This document shows, in pieces, positions 51,476 through 60,799 of a DNA stretch of 64,000 bases; the stretch's first letter is position 1; the number at the start of each line of letters is the position of its first letter. Location of the stretch: assembly GCF_019753765.1 (NCBI RefSeq), contig NZ_JAIJZW010000006.1, positions 124,001 to 188,000 of the forward strand, written 5' to 3'. The translations under genes were made by a program, and so were the position numbers. The notes under the pieces are model-generated. The model was not told the origin of the DNA and did not search any database. It worked only from the letters and a program-made list of their open reading frames with translations. This DNA is from Microbacterium marinilacus (GTDB lineage: Bacteria > Actinomycetota > Actinomycetes > Actinomycetales > Microbacteriaceae).

Positions 51476-52078
51476 ATGTCCCGTGTCCGCCTGCTGGCGG
51501 CGGGGATGCTGGTTGCTGTCGTCGCGGTGATCGCGACGGCCGTGCCGGCGTCCGCGCACGACCAGCTCATCTCCAGCAGCCCTCAAGCGGGGGCCCGGTT
51601 GGAAAGCGCCCCCACATCGATCGCGTTGGAGTTCTCCGACGAGCTGCTGACGCTGGGCGATGCCGGCACGACGGTGATCGTGATGGACGGTGACGGTCGC
51701 GACTGGGCGGCCGGGAAGCCGGCCGTCGAGGAGAACCTCGTCACCCTCGATCTGTCGTCGGGCATGCCCGAGTCGGGATACGAGATCCGCTGGCAGGTGG
51801 TGTCCTCGGACGGCCATCCGATCGCGGGTGTCATTCCCTTCACGGTCGGCGACGCCGAACCGTTGGCGGCCGCGGTCGCATCGGGCGGCGACGACGCCGG
51901 CGGCTCGCAGGCGCAGGAGCAATCGCAGGATCAGGCCACTCGAGAGCATCAGGGCGTCCTCCGGGCCGTGCTGATCGGCGCCGGTGGGGCCGCAGTCGCG
52001 GCCGCGCTGTTCGCGCTCATCCAATTCCTTCGTCGTCGCGGCGCACGCCATGACGACACCGGTCAGACCGCGCCGTGA
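51476..52078 (+). CDS. copC: CopC-domain copper-binding protein with C-terminal membrane anchor
   Basis: 200 residues. The signal peptide should cut before AHDQLISSSPQAGARL, leaving a histidine near the mature N-terminus as in CopC/YobA Cu(II) sites; SSDGHPIAGVIPFTV supplies the second histidine. A Gln/Glu-rich linker and one membrane helix (AVLIGAGGAAVAAALFALIQFL) anchor it outside. The ATG at 51476 has AGTGAGG upstream. It begins a run with PCuAC, a DyP peroxidase and a PepSY protein. Confidence 0.9.
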   Translation: MSRVRLLAAGMLVAVVAVIATAVPASAHDQLISSSPQAGARLESAPTSIALEFSDELLTLGDAGTTVIVMDGDGRDWAAGKPAVEENLVTLDLSSGMPESGYEIRWQVVSSDGHPIAGVIPFTVGDAEPLAAAVASGGDDAGGSQAQEQSQDQATREHQGVLRAVLIGAGGAAVAAALFALIQFLRRRGARHDDTGQTAP

Positions 52079-52113
52079 GCGCGGACCGGAAAACCTTGCG
52101 AAAGGCAATCACT

Positions 52114-52662
52114 GTGAACATCGACATCCGCACCATCTCCCGGTTCGGCGTCCTGCTGGGCGCATCCGCGCTCGTGCTGGCGGGCTGCGCATCGACCGAG
52201 GCCTCCTCCGCTGAGGCGGCACCCGCGGCCGACGTCGTGACGATCTCGGACGGCTGGGTCAAAGCAGCCGACGAGGGGATGTCCGCCGCGTTCGGCGAGC
52301 TGGAGAACACCGGGCCGGAGGACGTGACCGTCGTGTCCGCGACGACGGAGGCGTCCAGCATGCTCGAACTGCATGAGACGGTCGAGAACGAGGCCGGCGA
52401 GATGATCATGCGCGAGATCGAGGGCGGCTTCGTGATCCCCGCCGGCGGCTCCCTGGACCTCGAGCCCGGCGGCGACCACATCATGCTGATGGACCTCGCC
52501 GACCCGCTGCAGGCCGGCGATGAGGTCACCTTCACCCTGACGTTCTCGGACGACAGCACCTACGAGTTCACCGCACCGGTGAAGGACTACTCCGGTGCGA
52601 ACGAGAACTACGAGGGCGACGAGTCCGACATGGACATGGACATGGACATGGGCGAGGAGTGA
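52114..52662 (+). CDS. PCuAC-family periplasmic copper chaperone lipoprotein
   Basis: 182 residues, lipobox VLAGC. The PCuAC fold shows ISDGWVKAADEGMSAAFGELEN, then SSMLELHETVENEAGEMIMREIEGGFVIPAGG and GGDHIMLMDLADPLQAG, giving the H(M)X10MX21HXM Cu(I) site. A Met/Asp-rich tail of repeated MD units near the end may add copper affinity. The GTG at 52114 has AAAGG eight bases upstream; the ORF could also begin at GTG 52075. The stop overlaps the peroxidase start. Confidence 0.9.
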   Translation: MNIDIRTISRFGVLLGASALVLAGCASTEASSAEAAPAADVVTISDGWVKAADEGMSAAFGELENTGPEDVTVVSATTEASSMLELHETVENEAGEMIMREIEGGFVIPAGGSLDLEPGGDHIMLMDLADPLQAGDEVTFTLTFSDDSTYEFTAPVKDYSGANENYEGDESDMDMDMDMGEE

Positions 52663-53900
52663 TGGCCGCGCCCGGTAAGGGCGCGCGCACCGATCGGCCG
52701 GGGTCGACCCGGCGGCAGTTCCTCCTCGGAGGGGCTGTCGCCGGCGTCGGCGCCGCGGCCGCGATCGGGCTCGACCTCGCCCTCGACAGTCCATCCACCG
52801 CGCCGGCCTCGGCGCCGTTGAACGGCGACGAGACCGTGCCGTTCTTCGGCGCCCACCAGGCCGGTGTCGACACCGACGCCCAGGCGCATGCGGTGCTCGT
52901 CGCGCTCGACCTGCGCGACGACACCGATCGCGACGGGCTGCGCCGCATGATGGGGATCCTCACCGACGACGCCGCCCGTCTCACGCAGGGCGTCGCCGCG
53001 CTGGCGGACTCCGAGCCCGAGCTCGCCGTCTCGCCTGCACGTCTGACGGTGACCTTCGGTTTCGGTCCCGGTCTCGTCGATCGGGCCCGTCGCACCGCCC
53101 CCGCCTGGCTGAAGCCGTTGCCGGCGTTCGGGATCGACCGGCTGCGACCGGAGTTCAGCGGCGGCGACCTGCTCCTGCAGATCGCCGCCGACGATCCCCT
53201 CACGGTCGCCCACGCCGCCCGGATGATGCTCAAGGACGCCCGCGGCTTCGCCGCGGTGCGGTGGACCCAGCGCGGTTTCCGCCGCGCCCACGGCACCGTC
53301 AAGCCGGGCACCACCATGCGGAACCTGTTCGGGCAGGTCGACGGCACCACCAACCCGGCCCCGGGCACGGAGGAGTTCGCCCGGGTCGTCTGGAGCGAGG
53401 ACGGCTGGATGGCCGGCGGGACGTCCGCCGTCGTCCGCCGGATCCACATGGACCTCGACAAGTGGGATCGGCTCGACCGCAGCGGCAGAGACCAGTCCGT
53501 CGGCCGGTACATGTCCAACGGCGCTCCCCTCACGAGCAGCCCGGACGGCGCGGCGGCCGAGTTCGACGAGCCGGATCTCGATGCCACGACCGCGGTGGGC
53601 TTCCCCGTGATCCCGACCTTCTCGCACCTGCGTCGCGCGCGCAGCGAGGACACCGCGGAGAAGATCTTCCGCCGGGCCTACAACTACGACGACTCCCCGA
53701 CGGGGTCCGAGGTCTCCGACTCCGGGCTGATCTTCGTGTCGTTCCAGGCCGACGTCGACCGCCAGTTCACCCCCATCCAGCGTCGCCTCGACGAGCTGGA
53801 CCTCCTCAACGAGTGGACCACTCCCGTCGGGTCCGCCGTGTTCGCGATACCGCCGGGATGCGCCGAAGGCGGCTTCATCGGCGACACCCTCCTGACCTGA
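52662..53900 (+). CDS. Tat-exported DyP-type heme peroxidase
   Basis: 412 residues. A Tat signal (STRRQFLLGG near 18-27) precedes the dye-decolorising peroxidase fold. The GxxDG motif with its catalytic aspartate is in LFGQVDGTTNP, VRRIHMDLDKWDRLDR lies mid-domain, and the heme-side segment is HLRRARSEDTAEKIFRRAYNYDDS. The layout CopC/PCuAC/DyP resembles the Streptomyces lividans DtpA cluster, in which the peroxidase takes part in copper trafficking, so a similar job is likely. It overlaps the PCuAC stop (TGATG). Confidence 0.92.
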   Translation: MAAPGKGARTDRPGSTRRQFLLGGAVAGVGAAAAIGLDLALDSPSTAPASAPLNGDETVPFFGAHQAGVDTDAQAHAVLVALDLRDDTDRDGLRRMMGILTDDAARLTQGVAALADSEPELAVSPARLTVTFGFGPGLVDRARRTAPAWLKPLPAFGIDRLRPEFSGGDLLLQIAADDPLTVAHAARMMLKDARGFAAVRWTQRGFRRAHGTVKPGTTMRNLFGQVDGTTNPAPGTEEFARVVWSEDGWMAGGTSAVVRRIHMDLDKWDRLDRSGRDQSVGRYMSNGAPLTSSPDGAAAEFDEPDLDATTAVGFPVIPTFSHLRRARSEDTAEKIFRRAYNYDDSPTGSEVSDSGLIFVSFQADVDRQFTPIQRRLDELDLLNEWTTPVGSAVFAIPPGCAEGGFIGDTLLT

Positions 53901-53914
53901 GAGCACTCCGCATC

Positions 53915-55363
53915 ATGACCACCACCCTCACTCAGCCCGCCGAGAGCACGCACCCGCCGAGACCCGCCCGGAGGGGCGGCTGGTTCGGTCCGCTTCTGCT
54001 GCGTCTGCACTTCTACGCCGGCATCCTCGTCGGACCGTTCATCCTGATCGCCGCCACCAGCGGTGCGCTGTACGCCCTCACCCCGACGATCGAGCAGATC
54101 GTGTACCAGGACGAGCTGCACGCGCCTGCCACCGGCACCCGGCTGACCCTGGCCGAACAGATCGGCGCCGCGCAGGCCCACCTCGGTGACGCCGACGCGA
54201 CCCTGTCCGCGGTGCGCCCCGCCCCCGAGCCCGGGGACACGACCCGGATCATGTACGCCCAGGACGGGCTGGGAGAGAGCGAGTCCCGGGCGGTCTTCGT
54301 CGATCCGGGCACCGGCGAGATCCGTGGCGACCTGACGGTGTACGGCACCAGCGGGGCGCTGCCGCTGCGCACCTGGATCGACCAGCTGCACCGCAGCCTC
54401 CATCTCGGGGACGTCGGTCGCCTCTACAGCGAGCTCGCCGCTTCCTGGCTCGGCATCGTCGCCCTCGCAGGCCTCGGCCTCTGGATCGTCCGCATCCGCA
54501 AGACCCGGGCGAAGAAGGACATGATCCGCCCCAATCGCACGCACAAGGGCTATCGCGGACTCTTCACCTGGCACACGTCTGTCGGCATCTGGGTGCTGCT
54601 CGGGGCGCTGTTCCTGTCGGCGACCGGGATCACGTGGTCGCAGTACGCCGGAGGCAACGTCTCGAACCTCCGCGCGGCCCTCGACTGGGGCACGCCCGCG
54701 GTGAACACGAGCCTCACCGGCGAGGAGGCGGCCGCCGACGAGCATGCCGGCCACGGCGGTCACGCCGGGCATGGGGCGGCGTCTGCCGAGGCGACAGGTG
54801 ACGCGAACCCGGCGACGTTCGACGCCGTGCTCGCCATCGCCCAGCGGACGAACGTGAACACCGGGCTGGTGGAGATCAAGCCTCCCGCCGAGCCGGGTGC
54901 CGCATGGGTGGTGCAGGAGATCCAGCGCAGCTACCCCACCGAGGTCGACGCCGTCGCCATCGACGGCACCACCATGCAGGTCGTCGACCGCGCGGACTTC
55001 GCGGAGTTCACCCTCGCCGCGAAGCTCACCCGCTGGGGCATCGACATCCATATGGGGTCCATGTTCGGACTCGCCAACCAGATCGCCCTGTTCGTCCTCG
55101 CCGCGGGCATCGCGACGATGGTCGTCCTCGGCTACCTGATGTGGTGGAAGCGGCGACCGACCCGTGAGCCCCGCACGCCGTTCGGCCGTCCCCCTGCGCG
55201 CGGGGCGCTGCGGGGCGCGCCCTGGTGGGGCGTGGGGGCGGTCGTCGCCGCGGGCATCGCGATCGGCTGGTGGCTGCCGCTCGTGGGCTGGACGCTGGTC
55301 GCCTTCATGGCGATCGACCTGGTCGTCGGTGCCGTGAGGGCGCGCCGCTCTCGCGCGAGCTGA
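53915..55363 (+). CDS. PepSY-associated transmembrane protein (PiuB/iron-regulated type)
   Basis: 482 residues with four core membrane segments plus a C-terminal pair. LRLHFYAGILVGPFILIAATSGALYAL and DQLHRSLHLGDVGRLYSELAASWLGIVALAGLGLWI hold conserved histidines. Two extracytoplasmic PepSY-like domains lie between them, and the second contains a histidine-rich linker (HAGHGGHAGHG). FTWHTSVGIWVLLGALFLSATGITWS is the second signature. Such proteins may reduce iron or copper, or bind heme. It closes the CopC-DyP operon ahead of a strong hairpin. Confidence 0.88.
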   Translation: MTTTLTQPAESTHPPRPARRGGWFGPLLLRLHFYAGILVGPFILIAATSGALYALTPTIEQIVYQDELHAPATGTRLTLAEQIGAAQAHLGDADATLSAVRPAPEPGDTTRIMYAQDGLGESESRAVFVDPGTGEIRGDLTVYGTSGALPLRTWIDQLHRSLHLGDVGRLYSELAASWLGIVALAGLGLWIVRIRKTRAKKDMIRPNRTHKGYRGLFTWHTSVGIWVLLGALFLSATGITWSQYAGGNVSNLRAALDWGTPAVNTSLTGEEAAADEHAGHGGHAGHGAASAEATGDANPATFDAVLAIAQRTNVNTGLVEIKPPAEPGAAWVVQEIQRSYPTEVDAVAIDGTTMQVVDRADFAEFTLAAKLTRWGIDIHMGSMFGLANQIALFVLAAGIATMVVLGYLMWWKRRPTREPRTPFGRPPARGALRGAPWWGVGAVVAAGIAIGWWLPLVGWTLVAFMAIDLVVGAVRARRSRAS

Positions 55364-55381
55364 CGTCTCGCTCGCGGCGGT

Positions 55382-55413
55382 CCGCCCCGCCCGTCCGACA
55401 GCGGGCGGGGCGG
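55382..55413 (+). terminator. Intrinsic terminator after the CopC-DyP-PepSY operon
   Basis: CCGCCCCGCCCG and its complement form a 12-bp perfect stem around an 8-base loop, 18 bases after the PepSY stop. Confidence 0.85.
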
Positions 55414-55482
55414 CCTGTCCCCGGCGGAGGTCCCCACCCGTGCCGGTTCCCCGGGTGGCGACACCGTCCACCCGAAGTCTAT

Positions 55483-55497
55483 TGAGAACCATTATCA
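55483..55497 (+). promoter_or_regulatory. Zur box upstream of the COG0523 GTPase
   Basis: TGAGAACCATTATCA fits the TGAGAA-N3-TTATCA pattern exactly. It overlaps a TATCAT -10-like hexamer, so transcription should start near 55505 and be blocked by Zur. Confidence 0.85.
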
Positions 55498-55560
55498 TCA
55501 ATGGTGGGCGGATCGGCAAGCCGCATCGCCGCCCGTGGCGACGAGAGGCGGTGCCCGAGG

Positions 55561-56628
55561 GTGGCGAGGATCCCGGTGATCGGCCTGACCGGCTATCTGG
55601 GCGCCGGCAAGACGACGGTGCTCAACCACCTGCTGGCCAGGCCAGGCGCGCGCGTCGGCGTGGTCGTGAACGACTTCGGCGAGATCAACGTGGACGCGGG
55701 GCTCGTCACCGGTCAGATCGACGAGGCGGCGTCGATCGCCGGCGGGTGCGTGTGCTGCCTGCCCGACGCCGGGGGCCTCGACGACGCGCTCGAGCGGCTG
55801 ACGCAGCCGCGCCTGCGATTGGACGCCGTGGTGGTGGAGGCCAGCGGCGCGGCCGATCCGCTCTCGCTCGCGCGACTCATCCGGTTCAGCGGCGCGGAGC
55901 GCGTGCGGCCGGGCGGGCTCATCGACGTGGTGGACGCGCTGGAGCATGAGCGCACGGTCGAGACCGGGGCGCTCGCGCCCGGCCGGTTCCGCGCCGCGAG
56001 CCTCGTCGTCATCAACAAGCTCGACCGGGTGGCCCCGTCGGAGCGGGCGGACGTCGTCGGTCGCCTGTCGCGACGCATCCGGGAGGGCGGCCCCGTGGCG
56101 CACGTCGTGGCGACCACGCGTGGCCGCATCGACCCGGCGCTCGTGTTCGACGTGGCGCGCGACGACGACCCGCCCGACGAGCTGCCCATCGCCGCGCTCG
56201 CCCGCGCGGATCGCACCGACGCCGATCCCGACCGCGCCGACGCCGACCACGACCGCGGCGCAGGGCGCTCGCCCGCCGCGCACGTCCACGCCACGGCGGT
56301 GACCGTGCGGTCGCGCGGGCCCGCGCATCCGACGGCGATCGCCGACCTGCTCGAGGCGCCGCCCGACGGCGTCTACCGCCTGAAGGGATACGTGACGGTC
56401 GCCGGACGCCGCCCGCGCAGGTACGTCGTCAACGTGGTGGGGCGCGCGGTGCACGTGATGCGGGTGACCGATGGCGGCTCGGAGGACGGGCTGGTCGCCA
56501 TCGGCACGCGGCTCGATGCCGAGCGCGTGCAGGCGAGGCTGCGCGCCGCCCTCGCGCCGGCGACGGCGTCGACGGGGGTGGCGGAGGGGCTGCGAAGGAT
56601 GGAGCGGCACCGCCGCCTCAGCGAGTGA
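55561..56628 (+). CDS. Zur-regulated COG0523 metallochaperone GTPase (YciC/ZNG1 type)
   Basis: 355 residues. G-domain: Walker [10 protein letters not shown], the metal motif GGCVCC (CxCC), INKLD as the NKxD motif. After a histidine/aspartate-rich linker near residues 220-245 comes the C-terminal CobW_C domain ([25 protein letters not shown]). Such proteins deliver zinc or a replacement metal to client enzymes in zinc shortage. The Zur box directly upstream supports this. GTG 55561 is preferred; the ATG at 55501 would precede the expected transcript start. Confidence 0.9.
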   Translation: MARIPVIGLTGYLGAGKTTVLNHLLARPGARVGVVVNDFGEINVDAGLVTGQIDEAASIAGGCVCCLPDAGGLDDALERLTQPRLRLDAVVVEASGAADPLSLARLIRFSGAERVRPGGLIDVVDALEHERTVETGALAPGRFRAASLVVINKLDRVAPSERADVVGRLSRRIREGGPVAHVVATTRGRIDPALVFDVARDDDPPDELPIAALARADRTDADPDRADADHDRGAGRSPAAHVHATAVTVRSRGPAHPTAIADLLEAPPDGVYRLKGYVTVAGRRPRRYVVNVVGRAVHVMRVTDGGSEDGLVAIGTRLDAERVQARLRAALAPATASTGVAEGLRRMERHRRLSE

Positions 56629-56648
56629 CGCGGGCGGCGGCGGTGCCG

Positions 56649-58382
56649 TCAGCCCTGCTCGTTCCGCGCCTCCAGGCGGGTGAACGGACCCTCCGATGCG
56701 CGGAGGTCGCCCGCGCGCCCGGAGGCGACGGCCCGACCGCGGTCGAGGACCAGCACCGACGCGTCGTCGGGCACGAGGTCGGCCCGGTGAGTGATCTCGA
56801 CCACCGTGAGGCCGGGCCGGTGCGTGCGCAGGCGCTCGCGCACCAGGCCCGCCGTGGTCGCGTCGAGCTGGCTCAGCGCCTCGTCCAGCACCAGCACCTC
56901 CGGCCGCGCCACCAGCGCCCGCGCGAGCGCGAGGCGCTGCAGCTGACCGCCGGAGACGGAGGCGCCCCGCTCCCGCGTCGGCGTGTCGATCCCCTGCGGC
57001 AGGCCGTCGACCCAGTCGTCGAGCCCGGCCGCGGCGAGCGACTGTCGCAGCTCGGCGTCGTCAGCGCCGGGCGCGGCGAGCCGCAGGTTGTCGGCGATGG
57101 TGCCGCTCAGCAGCGTGGGCCGCTGCGAGACGACCGCGACGCGTGCGCGCAGATCGTCCAGGCGCAGCAGCCGCAGCTCGGCGCCGCCGAGACGCACGAC
57201 GCCGGCATCCGGGTCGCGCCCGCGCAGCAGCAGAGTGGCGAGGGTCGACTTCCCGCTGCCCGACACCCCGACGACGTAGCTCCAGTCGCGCGGGCGGAAG
57301 GCGACGCTCACCGCGTCCACCGCGGGGGCCGCCGCGCCCGGATAGCGCAGCGTGACGTCCTGCAGTTCGACGCCCGCGTCCGACGGCTCCGGGCCGGGGG
57401 CGGGCGGGTCGGTCACGACGGGCCGGGCCTCGATCACGTCCCGCACGCGCTCGGCGGCGGCGAACGCGGCGTCGAGGCCTGTGGTGAAGTCGTCGATGCC
57501 GCGAGCGGGCGCCCACAGTCCGACGGCGACCGCGAGGCCGACCGCGACCGTCACGGCCGAGAGCCCCGCTCCGGTCGCGGTCGCCACGAGCGCGATGAGG
57601 GCGCACGACTGCAGCAGCACCGCGGCCCCGCCCCGCACCGCCTGTGTCACGCCCGCGCCTGACCGTGCGCCGGCGAGCTCCCGATCCGCCTCGTCGAGAC
57701 CGCGCAGGCGGCTCGACCGCGCGCCGAGGGCGAGGATCTCGCGCGTGCCCTGGATGTCGTCGCCGATGCGCGAGGCCAGCGCTCCGCGGGCGGCGGCGAC
57801 GCGGCGGGCGGCCCGCCACGTCGCCGAGCCGGCCACCAGCGGCACGACGAGGGTCGCCGCGACGAACGGCGTCAGCACGCCCGCGAGCGCGGGGTCGACG
57901 ACGACCGCGAGCCAGACGAGCGCGACGGCCGGGACGGCGACGGCGGACACCGCCGGCGGCAGGGTGTGGGCGAAGAAGACCTCGACGCGGTCGATGTCGC
58001 GCGTGGCGCGCTGGGTGAGCTCGGATCCCGCCCGCCCGGAGGTCGCGGCGGGGGCCTGCGGCACGAGGCGGGCGAACAGCAGGGCGCGCAGGCGCTGCAG
58101 GGCGGTGAACGCGACCCAGTGCCCCGTGTAGTGCTCGAGGTAGCGCAGCAGCGCCTTCGTCAGCGCGATCGCGACGAGCCACAGCACGAGCGGCGGCACG
58201 GCGACCTGTTCCCCGGTCGCCGCGCGGGCGGCGGTCGAGGCGGCCACGACGAGCAGGGCGACGCCGAGCAGCTGGCCCCCGACGCGGGCCACGATCGACA
58301 CGATCAGGAGCGGCACCAGGCGTCGCGTGTGGCCGACCAGCCAGCGGGTCAGGGCGAGGCGTCCCCCGCTGTGCGCGGTCAT
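56649..58382 (-). CDS. ABC exporter half-transporter, CydC-like
   Basis: 577 residues: six membrane segments (about 1-310) and an ATPase (about 335-575). Walker A GVSGSGKST, signature VSGGQLQRLALARA, Walker B VLVLDEALSQLD and a histidine in VEITHRADL are visible. The membrane domain with RATRDIDRVEVFFAHTLPPA fits the CydC/CydD class, which exports thiols such as cysteine or glutathione for cytochrome bd assembly; no cydAB is present here. ATG overlaps the upstream half-transporter stop. Confidence 0.88.
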   Translation of the reverse strand: MTAHSGGRLALTRWLVGHTRRLVPLLIVSIVARVGGQLLGVALLVVAASTAARAATGEQVAVPPLVLWLVAIALTKALLRYLEHYTGHWVAFTALQRLRALLFARLVPQAPAATSGRAGSELTQRATRDIDRVEVFFAHTLPPAVSAVAVPAVALVWLAVVVDPALAGVLTPFVAATLVVPLVAGSATWRAARRVAAARGALASRIGDDIQGTREILALGARSSRLRGLDEADRELAGARSGAGVTQAVRGGAAVLLQSCALIALVATATGAGLSAVTVAVGLAVAVGLWAPARGIDDFTTGLDAAFAAAERVRDVIEARPVVTDPPAPGPEPSDAGVELQDVTLRYPGAAAPAVDAVSVAFRPRDWSYVVGVSGSGKSTLATLLLRGRDPDAGVVRLGGAELRLLRLDDLRARVAVVSQRPTLLSGTIADNLRLAAPGADDAELRQSLAAAGLDDWVDGLPQGIDTPTRERGASVSGGQLQRLALARALVARPEVLVLDEALSQLDATTAGLVRERLRTHRPGLTVVEITHRADLVPDDASVLVLDRGRAVASGRAGDLRASEGPFTRLEARNEQG

Positions 58383-60091
58383 GCGGCGGCCCCCGGGGCG
58401 CTCAGTGCGATCACGCGATCGGCGGCGAGGATGGCCCCCGGCCGGTGCGCGATCATCAGCACGGTGCGCCCCGCCGCCAGCCGGTCGAGGGCGGCGAGGA
58501 TGGCTGCCTCCGCGGCGAGATCGACCTGCGAGGTCGGCTCGTCCAGCAGGAGGATGGGGGCGTCTCGCAGCGCGGCGCGCGCGATCGCGAGCCGCTGCGC
58601 CTGGCCGCCGGACAGCAGGGCGCCGTGCTCGCCCACGGGCGTGTCGAGGCCGGCCGACATGGCGGCGACCTCCGAGCGCATGCCGGCGAGCTCCAGCGCG
58701 TGCCACAGCTGCTCGTCGGTCGCGGCGGGGTCGCCCATCCGCAGGTTCTCGGCGATCGAGCCGACGAAGAGGAACGGGCGCTGTTCGACGACCGTCAGCC
58801 GTGATCGCACCGCCTCGGCGTCGCCGGCGGTGTCCAGCCCGTCGACGACGACCCGCCCCGCCGTCGGTGCCAGGTGGGCCTGGATCAGGGCGCTGACCGT
58901 CGACTTGCCCACCCCGCTCGGCCCGACCAGCGCGACGCGCTCGCCCGGCACGATGCTCAGCGAGAGGTCCTGCAGCACCGGCCGTCCGCCCGGCCAGGCG
59001 GCGGTGACGCCTTCCAGCGCGATCCCTCCGGCGGGCACCGGGGGAGAGGCGGGCGCGGGGGCGCCGGCGCCCGTGGCGTCCGGGCGCGGGGCCGGCTCCT
59101 CGCCGAGGTGGTCGGCGAGCTGGCGCTGGGCCGCGCGACCGCCGATGCCGATGTAGAAGAACTGCCCGATCACGTCGACCGGGCCGGTCACCAGGACGCT
59201 CAGCAGCACGATCGCGATCGCCGACCCGGCGCTGATGCTGCCGTCGGCGGCGCGCACGACGGCGATCGCGGTGGCGGCCACCACGACGGTCAGAGAGAAC
59301 GCCGCGTCGACGACGAAGATCAGCAGCTGGTTGCCGGCCAGCATCCGCATCAGCCCGCGGCGGTGCTCCTCGCCACGGGCCTCGAGGTCGGCGCCGATGC
59401 GGTTGGCGGCGCGCGCGTAGACCAGCGTGTCGAGCGCCTGGATCGCCTCGAGGAACCCGGCCGTGAGACGCGCCTGGGTGCGCCGGTAGGACGCGCCGAT
59501 CGGGCGGACCGCGCGCTGGAAACCGCCGATGAGCAGGGGGACGAGGAGGATCGTCAGCACGAGCCAGCCGGCGGTGACCGCGTCCACCAAGAGCGCCATC
59601 ACTCCGAGCACGAGCAGCGGCGTGGTCAACGACCCGACGATCGGCCCGAGGAACGCGGCGCGGTAGTGGGCGATGCGCTCCACGGCGTCGGTGGCGAGCG
59701 AGAGCAGCGCGCCCGAGCGTCCCGTCGTCCCGGCGACGCCCAGATCGAAGATGCGGCTGACCGTGGCGCGGCGAAGCCGCTGCTCCGCCGCCGACGCCGC
59801 CCACTGCGAGAACCATGCGCCGACCCCCGCGCACGCCGCGGCGGTCAGCGCCAGCAGCACCGGCGCCAGCCACCCGGCCGGCGCCGGAGGCCCGTCGTCG
59901 ACGACCCGGCCGAGCCAGACGAACAGCACAGCCGTGGCGACCGCCCCCGCCCACGCGAGGCCGGCGGACGTCCAGAGCACCCAGGGCGGCGTGGCATCGC
60001 GGATGCCGGCGGGCAGCGGGCCCGCCGAGGCGGGGCCATGCGGGTGCGGGCCGGGCGCCGGGCGGCCTCCCGCTCTCGAGATCGCGGACAC
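58379..60091 (-). CDS. ABC exporter half-transporter, CydD-like
   Basis: 570 residues. Six membrane segments (about 38-325), a Pro/Ala-rich linker near 333-352, then the ATPase: Walker A GPSGVGKST, signature LSGGQAQRLAIARA, Walker B ILLLDEPTSQVD, histidine in MIAHRPGAIL. LSLATDAVERIAHYRAAFLGPIVGSLTTPLLVLG is the CydD-like interface. It precedes and overlaps its partner, giving a heterodimer. The real substrate is unknown; close IrtAB or other type IV exporters cannot be excluded. Confidence 0.88.
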   Translation of the reverse strand: MSAISRAGGRPAPGPHPHGPASAGPLPAGIRDATPPWVLWTSAGLAWAGAVATAVLFVWLGRVVDDGPPAPAGWLAPVLLALTAAACAGVGAWFSQWAASAAEQRLRRATVSRIFDLGVAGTTGRSGALLSLATDAVERIAHYRAAFLGPIVGSLTTPLLVLGVMALLVDAVTAGWLVLTILLVPLLIGGFQRAVRPIGASYRRTQARLTAGFLEAIQALDTLVYARAANRIGADLEARGEEHRRGLMRMLAGNQLLIFVVDAAFSLTVVVAATAIAVVRAADGSISAGSAIAIVLLSVLVTGPVDVIGQFFYIGIGGRAAQRQLADHLGEEPAPRPDATGAGAPAPASPPVPAGGIALEGVTAAWPGGRPVLQDLSLSIVPGERVALVGPSGVGKSTVSALIQAHLAPTAGRVVVDGLDTAGDAEAVRSRLTVVEQRPFLFVGSIAENLRMGDPAATDEQLWHALELAGMRSEVAAMSAGLDTPVGEHGALLSGGQAQRLAIARAALRDAPILLLDEPTSQVDLAAEAAILAALDRLAAGRTVLMIAHRPGAILAADRVIALSAPGAAA

Positions 60092-60163
60092 CCGACCATT
60101 CTCCCCGGTCGACGGCGGGCGTCGGCGCGGGAACGGGCGGGCGTCTCTCCCCGAGGAGGCCGG

Positions 60164-60799
60164 TCAGCGCACGCGGCGAGCGAGGACGACGCCGTCCGCG
60201 AGCGTCCCCGATGCGCCGTCCGGCGCGGTCGCCGCGCGCTCGCGCGTCTCACAGGCCAGCACCTGCCAGGACGACCGGTCCAGCGACAGTGCGCGCAGGT
60301 CCTCCGCTGGCGCGGGGAACGGGTGCGACCGGACGCTCTCGGGGTCGGCCCAGGAGGGCGGGCCCGCGTGGGCGACCACGAGGATCAGCCCGCCCGGGGC
60401 GACGAGCCCGGTCGCCCGGCGCAGGATGTCCTCGCGCGGGATCTCCACGGGCCAGGACTGCAGGAACGAGGCCGTGACGAGGTCGTATCGGTCCTCGTCC
60501 TCCCACGCCGCGAGGTCAGCCGACTCGAACCGGGCGCTCTCGCCGAGCCCCGCCGCGTCGGCCGCGGCCCGGGCGCGGGAGACCGCGGTGGGGGACAGGT
60601 CGACGCCCGTCGCCTCCCAGCCGCGCGCGGCGAGCCAGAGGACGTCGCCGCCCTCGCCGCAGCCGAGGTCGAGAGAGCGCCCCGGCGCGAGCGGCCCGGC
60701 CACGTCCGCCACCACGCGGTTCACACGGCCCGACCAGACGCGTTCCGTGTCGGCGTACCGCGCCTCCCAGAACTCCGCGGGCGACGGCACGTCCGTCAC
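60164..60799 (-). CDS. Class I SAM-dependent methyltransferase
   Basis: 211 residues. FWEARYADTERVWSG is the N-terminal clamp seen in thiopurine/tellurite-resistance-type enzymes, LDLGCGEGGDVLWLAARGWEATGVDLS is SAM motif I with the acidic end of strand 2, and LVTASFLQSWPVEIPR / GGLILVVAHAGPPSW are later motifs. The GTG start (complement of 60797-60799) overlaps the oxidoreductase end by four bases. Substrate unknown. Confidence 0.87.
   Translation of the reverse strand: MTDVPSPAEFWEARYADTERVWSGRVNRVVADVAGPLAPGRSLDLGCGEGGDVLWLAARGWEATGVDLSPTAVSRARAAADAAGLGESARFESADLAAWEDEDRYDLVTASFLQSWPVEIPREDILRRATGLVAPGGLILVVAHAGPPSWADPESVRSHPFPAPAEDLRALSLDRSSWQVLACETRERAATAPDGASGTLADGVVLARRVR

Noticed and set aside
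55501-55560. Extended N-terminus of the COG0523 GTPase from ATG 55501
   Set aside because: It would begin next to the Zur box and before the expected transcription start, and adds 20 residues not typical of the family.
56649-59954. A single minus-strand frame of 1101 codons
   Set aside because: Only its last 577 codons encode an ABC half-transporter; the upstream part is an arginine/glycine-rich shadow of the other half-transporter, which lies in a different frame with clear ABC motifs.
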